64,000 nucleotides of DNA, from contig NC_088776.1 in NCBI RefSeq assembly GCF_954871325.1, positions 5,711,985 to 5,775,984 on the forward strand, read 5' to 3'. Both the position numbers and the translations under genes were made by a program. The stretch comes from Gordionus sp. m RMFG-2023. Taxonomy: Eukaryota; Nematomorpha; Gordioida; Chordodea; Parachordodidae. Below, one piece after another: positions 10,901 through 21,170 of this stretch (the stretch's first letter is position 1; every line of letters starts with the position of its first letter). The notes under the pieces were generated by a model. It ran no database searches. It had not been told where the DNA came from and saw nothing but the letters and a program-made list of their open reading frames with translations.

Positions 10901-13900
10901 AAGGGCTACCGAGAATATTGAAACGCGGGACGGTAAATATTTTAAATCTAAGCTACCCCGACCGATCATCCATAAACTAAAAAACTTTGCATCCGGTAAA
11001 GAATATATTATATTTTTTTTTTTGATTTTTTTAAAAATGATATAATAATTAATATATTTTTTATTAAGAAAATAATATTACAATCTTGAAAACACCGAAC
11101 AATTCTCACAAAATTAAACTCTCACCTGACTTCATGCCTAAAAAGCATAGCACACCGTTCGCTGGTAATATTTTATATTTATTGGTTGATTGGGGTTGGC
11201 AAATATTATGATTTTTTTTATATATAAAATCAACAAAAAAAGATTTTATTTATTTATTTTGATTTAAATTAAGTTTTATAAAGAAATACAGTGTTGTGAT
11301 GATTTAATGAAACATATTGGATTAAATTAAAACCCATAACATATAAAATTATAATCTTTGCAAAAATAATTTAAATATAAACAATGCATTATTGAAATTT
11401 CTCTTATTATTCCTTTTGTTGTTTTAATTATTTTCGCAAGATTATAAGTTTATATGAATGGGTTTTAATTTAATCGTCAATATGTTTCATTAAATCATCA
11501 CAACACTGTATTTATAACGATTATTTTGATTTAAATTAAATTTTATATTTATATGTCCAATAAAAGAAAATAACCATCGTGTTAAAATTATTAATTGAAC
11601 GCATATACATTTTATTACATTAAACATCAGTTTTTTTATGGAATTTATAAATAAATTATTGATAAGGCTATATTGGATTGACTAAAAAGTACTTTATCAC
11701 ATAATAATTAATATTTAACTATAAAATAACATATAATATAACAAACTATCAAAATAAAATATACTTTTTTTGAAAAAATAATTAAAAGCAGTTAAATTTA
11801 TTTTGAATAATAATCTACATATTTACAAAGTAGAGTCTTAATTCTTTTATTAATTACCAAACAAATTTTTTAAAACTATGTGATACGGTGTTTAGCCTAT
11901 ATCGGTATTTTGATTTAACAAATATTTCTTTAAATTATCTGAATCAGATAAAAAACGAATATTAGCGACTCTCTCCTCCAATAAGAAGAATGAATACGAA
12001 TCTCAAAATGAGAATGAAAGTGACCAATTTACCCGCGAAAAGGGAACTCATAAATCGCGTGACGATGATAACATAGTCAATGATTTCGGAAGCGATAGTG
12101 ATCATTTTATCCGCGAAAAGGTTACTCATAAATCAGATGACGATGATAATATAGTCAATAATCCCGGAAGTGATAATGATCTCGAAGATTCGTTTCTCGA
12201 AGTTAAAAAGAATAAGCGAAAATCGAATAAGGTAATATAATTTTTTATAGTACACATTTGCTATGCTTTTTGTAAAAAAAAACATATATAAATATTTATT
12301 TGAAGTTTTATGACATTTAAAACTAGTGAAAGTTGTGAAGTCGAGTTCAGACCTAGAACTTTACAAATTTTGAAAAAGTTGGGGAATAGAGCTAGACATA
12401 AAGCTTTCCAAACTTGAGTGTATAATCTTAGCCTCGTTAATGACTCTCGTTCCTACCGTAGGTTAGGCTGGGAAAATAAAAAATCCTATTTTTTTTTGCT
12501 TTGTTTTTGTATTACTCAAAAAGATACCTGTTTTCGAATTTTCATTTTAATTCTAAGATCAATTGTTCTCATTGTTAATTTTGAGATTTAAAATAGATTA
12601 TTAAATCTGACAATTACAATAAATTTGACTGGGTTATTCTTTATTAATAGGATTTAAAAAAATTTATTAAAAAAAACAAGTTGTATTTATTTTAATATTT
12701 CCCAACACCAAATAAAATGCGTTAATGATCTTTTCAAATAATAAAAAAGTCAATTTAAAATCCTTATATATATTATTATTTTATATCAAATTTAATTTAT
12801 TATTTTTTTTAAAATAAAAAAATATCTGATTTCCAATCGCAAAAAAGCGCCAAAATAAATGCGTATCCAAAAAGCAAATTTTGAAATTCTTAGATTTGGA
12901 AGCTCAGGTCGACGGTTCTGCCAGCGGCAGCGACACTGGATTAGAAAATGACGAAGAGTTAGATAATACCATGTTGGATAGCTTTGTAGTTAGACCCAAT
13001 TCGTCGAAATATTACGAAGGAGTTGAAAGTTGGTGAAAATCATATATTTTTTTCAAGGCCATTTTCTTAGGCACGTTTAAAGCATTTTTTTAAAATTTAT
13101 TTTGTAAAAAGATACGATACTAATTTTTTTAGCATGATTTCAATTAAATTTTTAAACTTCTGAAAGTTTTAAAACTTTTCAAATTTTTTTAAACCATTTT
13201 GGACATAGCCTTAAAAAGAACTTGCACACGGTAAGAACGCTCAGACGCCATCTAATCATTAATAAGAAAACAAAAAATATTTTTATTACGATTAAATGAT
13301 GGGCAATGGGTACAAGTATTTTTTTAAAAATATTTTATTATGCAAAAAAAATTAATTCTACCTATTATTATCCTTACTATCTCGAAATATAGAAAAATTG
13401 TTAAAAACGTTCCTAAGGAAATCGCTTGCCATAGATGATCATTTTCCATGATTATTATAATATAACTGTCCTTATAAACAACTTTTACAGGGTTTATAAT
13501 ATTTGTTAGGACCGATTTAAGAAATCTACTCCTGAAAATTTTATAGGGTCCCTTACGAATATTAAAATAAAATTGTATTAGTTTTTATATGATATAAATA
13601 AGTAAAAAAAATTTATTTTTAGGCGAAAGTAAGATGGAAGCCGTGTATTTAAAATCAACCAAGAATATTCAGGGGATGTACGGCAACAAATTCAAGATCA
13701 AAATCTCCAACAATAACAAACAAGTTTCCTACATATATTCCCAGTTTCCCGATACACAGGAGAGGCAAGAGACCTATAACCAAGATAGCTTTTGCGTCGA
13801 TAATAACATGGAAAAATCCGAATATGATACAAACCATTTTCTCACCGATAATGATGATGAATATAATTCTATTGTAACCCACAAAGAGACTAGTTGTAGT

Positions 13901-14473
13901 AAGATAGAGCTGCCTACACCCGGTTTCATTCAAATTTCGTCTAGCGATGACAGTCATATAAATGTAGGTAACAAAAACAACCGAAGAAACGATAAAACCA
14001 AAGCTACCAAAAGACGCCATAATAATTTTGTCGATTCTGACCACCACGAGGATAAAGATACCGTCATATCGGATGCTACCGATTTTTCGATCGACGATGA
14101 AAGTAAAAATATTATATATAAGCTGGATTCGCGTTCAAAACCCAGGGTATTTGATAAACCCGTTCCCTTGCCGAGAAGGGGCTACAGAAAATTTGTAATT
14201 TTGCCTGCGGAAAGTAAGAAAGGTCCGAATTTTATAACTATCACAGACGATTCTGAAGACAACTTAATTCCCCCAAAACCTAGGTATGAATGTATATTGA
14301 TTTTACAAAAACGAGATAAATTTAGCATATTCCATTATTTATTTTATTTAAAAAAAAAATTATTAAAGAAACAAAAAATACAATAGAATTAAGCCATTAA
14401 AGAATGGCTCAGACTCATCACTAGAAAATTAATGAATCGCTGCAGTCACGAAATTATATTTGTTAATAAATAA
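7996..14473 (+). CDS. FANCM: FANCM-like protein, C-terminal part (helicase part not in view)
   Basis: Exons: 7996-8374, 8711-8905, 9529-10995, 11069-11164, 11948-12231, 12848-13028, 13623-14283, 14413-14473. All intron phases agree, giving 1107 codons with no stop. The identification rests on three blocks. First, repeated FDLGL/FDLEL motifs in the 9529 exon resemble human MM2 (VTFDLGF), which binds RMI1-RMI2 of the Bloom dissolvasome. Second, FLDLEAQVDGSAS and LDSFVV lie in the 12848 exon. Third, MEAVYLKS, YIYSQFP and ETYNQDSFCVD (13634-13800) match the block in vertebrate FANCM just before the ERCC4-like domain (human: MRAIYMKS, IFSQIP, ETYLEDSFCVD). FANCM remodels stalled replication forks. 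The rest is acidic, Asn/Asp-rich and probably disordered. No SF2 helicase exon was seen upstream; it may precede the window or be missing. No ERCC4/HhH domain follows. The last exon (stop TAA 14471-14473, AATAAA overlapping) is the least certain. Confidence 0.75.
9600..9790 (+). repeat. three in-frame tandem repeats inside the FANCM-like gene
   Basis: Three coding units, spaced 72 and 78 bp, each encode a CHFDLE[L/H][S/A]PP core (TGC codons at 9603, 9675 and 9753) and, in the second and third, an upstream MDY[I/T]T segment. Nucleotide similarity between units is still high, which suggests expansion by recent tandem duplication within the exon. Confidence 0.85.
11289..11508. mobile_element. 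foldback MITE with TA target site
   Basis: A 220-bp nearly perfect hairpin in a FANCM intron. The left end CAGTGTTGTGATGATTTAAT and the reverse complement of the right end are the same, and the match continues with few changes for about 95 bp on each arm. It is flanked by TA on both sides (11287-11288, 11509-11510), consistent with a Tc1/mariner-type non-autonomous element. It is short, has no coding, and looks young. Confidence 0.85.
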
Positions 14474-14636
14474 ACAAATTATACAATGCAATCATAAATA
14501 TATTTAAATTTTATATATAGATATATTTATTTATATAATTCTTAATTTAATCGTCGTCTATATACATTTCCCTATAATAAAAAATATAAATATACAACGA
14601 TTTGACTAGTAGTTTTGCTATTTAACATTTTATTTA

Positions 14637-17600
14637 CTAAATAATATTATTTAAATTCTGAGTTAGATTTTGATATGTTGCTGCTTTAGGTAAGGCGCGA
14701 CTGATTCTAGCGTTTCCCAAGCAAACGGAGTCTTTATAAAACACGGCGTACTTTGTTATGAAATACATTATTTTAACAAAAAAAATAGAATTGTATTAAA
14801 ATTAGGGTTAGCAAAAAAAATCGAAATATGGAAGATAAAATAATGAGTGACAATATAATAATATTTACTTGTCCAGGCGTGATGGCTCGACTTGGGTACT
14901 TCAATTCAACCAGCATGTGTTCTGGGGTCGTATCATTTTTTAAGCGATCGTAATAATCGTTTAATTTTACATTTGGAGACGATAAATCTATATTTACACG
15001 GCAAGGAAACCAACCTTCGATGTTAACATGCCTGAAAAAGCAATCCATAATACCGGGTTTGGTCATGTATGATTCGATAGAGCCATTTATCCAATGAGGA
15101 GCGAGGGTTGTAAACATCGTTGAGTAGAGTGACGGGTGGTTCCAATAGGAGGACTAGTGTTGGTTGTTGTTTTAACATTCGTTTGTATAAAATTGAGATA
15201 TAAATAATAATTTCTCAGGGAAAGTGAAACGTTTCAGTTCAGACCATAAATAGAATCCGATTAATCCAACCTTCCAAAACTACGTTTATTTTTCCATTGA
15301 CTAATATCTTAACCCTTCTCTGACATTTATCAATATTTTTTGGAGACCATAAGAAATATTCCAAAATTTTTCGCGATTTAGAATGTTCGAAAATTTTCGA
15401 TTGGGCGGCATTCATAATTAGCATTGGTTATTTATTTGTTATATGTTTGGTTAATTTTTATTTATTCATTTTTTTAAAAAAACAAATTTTTCTGTTGAAA
15501 TGATATTTTATTATAGGAAACTTATTGATTGTTAATTTTTACACATTTTTTTTATAAAATGAGTTATTTTGATAAATTATATTGGAGATGAAAAATAAAC
15601 AATGAGTCGGGTTAGACATTTCAAAAAATTTGATTTTTTTTTAAATTTTACAAACATATATTTTGATCAATTGAAAAGATGCCTTGCAGATTTGTATTAT
15701 CAATATTGTGGTAGATATAACTTGAATAAACTATTTTCAGATTTGTCATCAATATTGTTATAACATAAGAAATTTAAACTTGGATACCTTTCCCCCAATG
15801 GTTTTTCTTACTTAGCTTGCATAACTTTTTATAATTCATAAAACAAATAAGATACTTTCTCAATGGTCAACTATAGAACCATATTTGAAATGACGTTTAG
15901 GTACAAAAAAAATTTATATTATTTTTAAATAAATGTTAAGCCATTATTCTCATACTACTAAAAAAAGATTATTAAAATTTAAAAAAATTCATGTTGAAAA
16001 AATAAAATAACTATTAAAAAAAATTCAGCAAATAAAAAGATACAAACTAATCTAATCGTTAATTAATAAAATCCCTCTAAAAAAATTTATATTGCCAACT
16101 TTTTAACCGAAAAAGATTAAATAATATAATTAAGCTTGTTTACCACGTATATGATATTTTCAGCCAAATCTTTTCTTACGACGTAATACCTAACATTCTT
16201 ATTTTGTTTTGTATGGCAAGAACGCGATTTTGATTCGTTCGCGTAAATCATTCTCCGCCTTTCGATCCTCTGACCTATGGTAACGAAATTTGTGCTCTCC
16301 TGGTCGGACTGAATTTAATATAAATTATTAGCAATTTAATAAATGATTGATAGTTTACTAAAAAAATTTTAAGAACTGAGTGTTCCTGGCAGGAATGATT
16401 TTTTGTAGTTGCGATAAAACATGACACTGTTGATGAGTCGTGAGTAGTTGTTTAAAATTACCTAACTAAGCCTTCAGCCTCTAGTTCGAGCCGCACTCAT
16501 TTTAAGGATTGAGATAAAAATAAAATTATTGTTTAAAAAACTGTGTGAAGCAATTTTGGAATTCCAAGTTAGGTAATTTAGTAACATTATTCGTGCCAAC
16601 GTGTTAACGGTGCAATTTTGCTGACACCCTTTTAAAATAGCTTGGCTAGGAGATAACTAAAGTATGATAAGCGTGGTTTAAAATTTATTAATAAGTTCAG
16701 GGCCGACTCTAGTTTTTTTTTGGAGCACCATTTTACTGGCACTCTTGACAAAAAAAATAGATGTTAATTTTTTTTTGTTTCGCATTCTCTACTAGTTGTT
16801 ATTAAACGGTTCGATTATGGCTAGCTCAAAATTTTAACCAAAAAATACTACGTGACCCTGATTTCGCAATTTTTAAACTGATCGAACGCTATTCTCTAAC
16901 CATTTTAGGTTTTCTATATGGACGTAATTTTATTGGATATTTTTTATAGGTTTTAAATTTTTTTTGCCGCTCTGGAACTATAATCCCAATGTGAAGCCGA
17001 CCAAGAACCACCTTTGTAATCTATACCATTGGTGTCAGAGCCCCCATAATCAAATTATTTTTAGTTTTTAAAAGGGACCTTATAAAAAAATATCTGTTAC
17101 GCCTGTAGGCATTGGGGCCTTTTCTGCTGGAAAGAAAAAAATGTTTTAAAAATTAATAACACTAATCTAAGATTTAAAAAAAAATTATCCGCCATTTTGA
17201 AAAGACATTATTTAAAAAATGCAAGATCGGGGTATGTAATATTTATTCTTTTTTTTCTAGAAAAATCAATTTATCTATATAAAAAAAAATATGAACAATT
17301 TTTATTTTGAAAAAATAAAATCATATTTAAAAGCATTTACTTCTTTATTATCCAAATCTCTGTTATATTTCATATAACCGACTTGTAAATTTGAATCTAT
17401 GTCTATTAAAACAGTTTTGTAATATTCTCTCTTATCCGATAGATCTCCTTTCAGAATATAATCATTTTCCATTTGAGGCTTATTATTTTGAAAATTTGAG
17501 CTTATGCAATCTGTTTCTTTAGCCTCAAAAGCTTGATACTTCTCATTGATTTTAAACTCAAAATCGTTTATAGAATTCTCATCACCATCCTTAAATATCG

Positions 17601-19258
17601 TATCATCTTTCATATTTGTCATAGATTTAGTATGATTATTTTGGTTATTTATTTTTTTATCGCCTGTATATTTATCGTAAACTGGATGAAAATCATAATA
17701 ATATTGAGCTAAAAATTGATCAAATTTTGTCCTTTTACCCACAAAACACATGCCCATACTTTCCGCTTTTTTAGAGAATAGAGGAGCTAAGGCAGTCTTT
17801 TTGGCAATGGCTCTAACATTATCTTTAGTTAGGTTGGATAATGGGAAAATGCATTTGCTAAGAGCTTTCTCAGTTATGTTGGACAAGAAAAAGGTTTGAT
17901 CTTTTATTATATCCCGAGCGGCAATCAGACGTGGTCTTTCTAATTTTTTTTAAAATATACAAATAATCAATTATGTTAGATATATTTGATCAAAATATAA
18001 CAAAAAATGCATCAATTTAAACACACTACTGATCAATACAAAACAATAATAATTTAATTTATTTTGCTGTTGGGTGATTTTATTCACAGTAAATTCTATA
18101 AGACCTATTTTTGAAGGCATTTGACTGAATCTAGGAAAATAATTCACTGGGAAAAAAAATCCACAATAATAATTCTTAGAAAATAATTACCCGTAATTGA
18201 TTTTCTCAAAATTTGTAAATATTTTATTTGAGGATTTTTATTTTGTGGATATATTTATAGGGAATTTTTTCTCCAATTTTATTTATTTTGTAATTTTTAA
18301 TATCTTAAAAAATGAGGATTTTTTGGGGGGAAAATTATTTTCTGCCCCCATGGTTATGCCAACTTTTATATTTACTGAAAAAAGTTAAAGATATAAATCA
18401 TTAATTTAATCATATTTTATTTATTTATCATTTATGAAATTTATAAAAGTAAAATGAAATAGGAGAAAAAAAATTAATGGCACTTCTCTCTTTTTTATCA
18501 GTCAAGAACTTGTATTTTTTTAAAGATCCATAAAATGTAGGCTAAATTATTTTCTATTTATGAAGATTAATTATCAATTTTGGTAAAAATAGTACAAATA
18601 TCTAATAAAATTGTATGGCAAATCCAGTTATATAATATTATAATAAATAAAAACTTCACATTATTTAATACCAAGTATATGTAAATTTGAATCATATTGC
18701 CTAGAAAGAACTTTTTTAATGTCCCAACTATTTGATGCATAATGGCCTGTTGCTACTGCATCGACTTTTAAAACATTTATACAATAATTCAAAAAGCATC
18801 CAAATTTGATTTCAGAATTACATAATATATCAGGATTTGGAGTATAATACCCTTGTTTGTAATCATCTAAAGCAGGCCTACAGACAAATATGAAAAGTGG
18901 TTTTTAATGAAATTTATCATCTTTTTACAAAAATACATTGTTCCAATATTCTTTCACGAAATTGACTTGATAAAATTCTATATTTAGATTATTACAAATC
19001 TTTTCAACATCATATAAATCATGTTTATTGGAGCATACACCTTGTTCCTCTTCAACATCCCAATTCTTCATAAATACTCCAATTATATGTAAACCTTGAA
19101 ATATTTTTATGGAATGTCCAAACAATGAGTATAATATTTAATAAACCTTCTCTTTTTAGTAAATATGAAGCCACAAAACTGTCGATACCTCCAGATAAAG
19201 CGCACGCTATGATTTTTTTCATTTCATCGTTCAGCTGATAGGTGCTATAGATATTCAC
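14637..19258 (-). CDS. TRMU: mitochondrial tRNA-specific 2-thiouridylase
   Basis: Complement of join 14637-14750, 14869-15153, 16144-16308, 17341-17939, 18672-18877, 18929-19094, 19147-19258; 548 aa, all phases consistent. It is the MnmA/TRMU family enzyme that puts sulphur on U34 of tRNAs for Lys, Glu and Gln (in animals, in mitochondria). Visible motifs: PP-loop SGGIDS (res. 22-27), [15 protein letters not shown]-like [19 protein letters not shown] (candidate catalytic Cys112), [26 protein letters not shown] (candidate second catalytic Cys226), TIGQR (371-375), [23 protein letters not shown] near the C-terminus. About 95 residues of Asn/Asp/Lys-rich sequence (res. ~248-340) are inserted between GMCFVGKR and TIGQR, where most relatives have some 30 residues. 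The first intron is only 52 bp. The start is the first in-frame ATG; an alternative is Met13, and no clear presequence is visible. It is convergent with the FANCM-like gene, 163 bp apart. Confidence 0.93.
15239..15424 (-). other. 61-codon ORF inside a TRMU intron
   Basis: The open frame begins [19 protein letters not shown] and ends at 15239. In another frame, overlapping its end, [14 protein letters not shown] runs on for about 25 codons. It belongs to no TRMU exon, because the flanking exons join in phase across it. It might be the relic of a small nested gene. I do not recognise it. Confidence 0.2.
16453..16580. repeat. short inverted-repeat element in a TRMU intron
   Basis: AAAATTACCTAACTA (about 16455) reappears inverted as AGTTAGGTAATTTA (about 16566). 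A tRNA B-box-like AGTTCGAGCC lies between them. This suggests a small non-autonomous element. The ends were not resolved. Confidence 0.35.
16788..16890. mobile_element. partial MITE family 1 copy
   Basis: GTTGTTATTAAACGGTTCGA followed by GGCTAGCTCAAAATTTTAACC is a diverged left arm of the 4489-4671 element. The other arm is only weakly visible. Confidence 0.5.
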
Positions 19259-20500
19259 CCGCTGATCTAATTCTATTCATTAATTTATGATCACAAACCT
19301 GTCATATTTGACATGTTATTAATATAAATGATTTATCTTATTAAATAACAATTTTAATTTATTTTTAGGGTTAAGGTGAGGGTTAACTTTAATCTTAATC
19401 TTTATTTTATAATAATTCAGGCAGTGTCTATATGACAGAATTTTCACAAGATGCAAACCCCTCTCAAAACCTATTCACACCCCTTTGAAAAATTTTTCCC
19501 TTCGCATTATTAATTACACCTTTTTAATTATAATGGTACATTTTTCATTAATTATAAAAAAAGTAACTTAAATTATTTTAGCTCTGCTACTAACTATCAA
19601 AATATTATTAAAATATTAAAGAGTTATTTAGATATTAAACCCCTGCCAAACAATATGCTATATAATGCATTTATTATATATGCGGGGTTTTTTAAATGAG
19701 TATATGATCTAAATAACTTTTTTATATTACAATATTTTAGAGTTTTATTTATAAAATAAATAATGTTTATGATTTGATTGTTATTGCCTTATATAGATTG
19801 ATCAGCAATACCATTGTATTATAGCAGGTCAATTATAAATGTAGCAATTTTTACAGTAATATAATTGGTCCTATTTCATCTAAAAATTTAATAGATAACC
19901 CCCCCCCCCCAATAAATTTATCCTACCCCCTCCTCCCTCAAAAAAAGATGGTTGCGAACAGTTTTTATCCCTACCCCGCACTCATGTTGGATCTCAGGGA
20001 TCTCAAAATATTTTTAAAATTTTGAAATTTAACTTTTTTTAAAATCTATCTAACATTATATTACCATTTTTACTTACCTTTTTTTTATTGGTATAAAAAA
20101 AATCCAAAATGTTCTTTACATTTTTCAGGAGCTCGAGCTCTAGCTTCCCTTCCCCCAACTCTAGTGGCGCTTCTAATGAAATAACTTGATATAGGTATAG
20201 TATTTAAAATTTCATATGAAATAATTATAAGTGGTAATTAAAATTTTTTAAATGTTTTACCTTATATAAAACTTATTAGGCATTTTCTACCAATTGATAA
20301 TTTTAAATTGGAAATATGTAAAATGAAAGAATTTTATATTCTATATTACAAATATTTTTTGTTTATTTATAATTTTTCAAAAAGTCGACGTATTTGCCAA
20401 TCGTGCTCACTAATAAAAATATCCCTTCTACTGTACACAAGAATAATCTTTATTTTTGTTAAATTTTGAAGAATAATTAATTACAAGTCTTTAGATTTTC
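19259..20500. other. AT-rich intergenic stretch upstream of TRMU
   Basis: It contains the presumed TRMU promoter side (nothing specific recognisable), a run of 12 C at 19899-19910 and no credible reading frame. Confidence 0.4.
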
Positions 20501-20504
20501 GATA

Positions 20505-21170
20505 TTAGAGGTGTTCCAAAGTTTTCAGCTCAAGTAATAAATTGGCACTGCCATTATATTTTATTACACGAGAAAAAGAATAATTTTTTTTTAAACATTG
20601 TTTAAGTCTAGTTAAAAAATTTTGACACTAGAAAAACCATTGGGTCTTCTAATAAATTGGCACTTATATTTTACTCCATGAGGTTAAAAAATTATAAAAT
20701 TTTTTGAAAATATTGCTTAAGCCTAGTATAAAGTTTTTGATTCTAAGAAGTTCTAAAACCATTGAGTCTAGAAATAAATTGGCACTGCAATTATACTTTC
20801 AACCTTATTAGAATAAAAAATATTAAATTTTTTTTAAATTTTGTTTTAATAGTTAAAGGTTTTTGATACTAAAAAGATGTTTTAAAACCTCAGATTCTAG
20901 TAATAAATTGGCATTGACATCCAATTTTTGTCCACGAGGAAATAATTATGAAAATTTATAAAACTTTTTACCTAGTTAAAAGTTTTCGGCAGTAGAACAA
21001 TGTTCAAAAACCTTCGGTAAAACCATTGGGTATAAATTGGCACTGTCTTTATATTTTACTCCAAAAAAAATTACTAAAATTTTTTTATTTAAGCCTAGTT
21101 AAAAATTTTTGATTTAAAAAAGATCTTCTAAAACATCTCGGTAGTAAATTGGTACTGACAAAATTTTAGA
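20505..21170 (+). repeat. ~122-bp satellite array, left, six units
   Basis: Six tandem units marked by AATAAATTGGCACTG at about 20536, 20655, 20773, 20903, 21033 and 21146. Each is followed by an A/T tract, TTTAAGCCTAGTTAAAAGTTTTTGA-like sequence and AAACCATTGGGTCTAG-like sequence. Units are clearly diverged. The same satellite occurs inverted at 25255-26290. Confidence 0.85.

Noticed and set aside
14284-14386. FANCM-like frame simply running on to a stop at 14384-14386
   Set aside because: A GTATGA donor at 14284 and a matching-phase exon at 14413 with higher GC give a better end; the run-on is low-complexity Lys/Leu/Tyr typical of intron.
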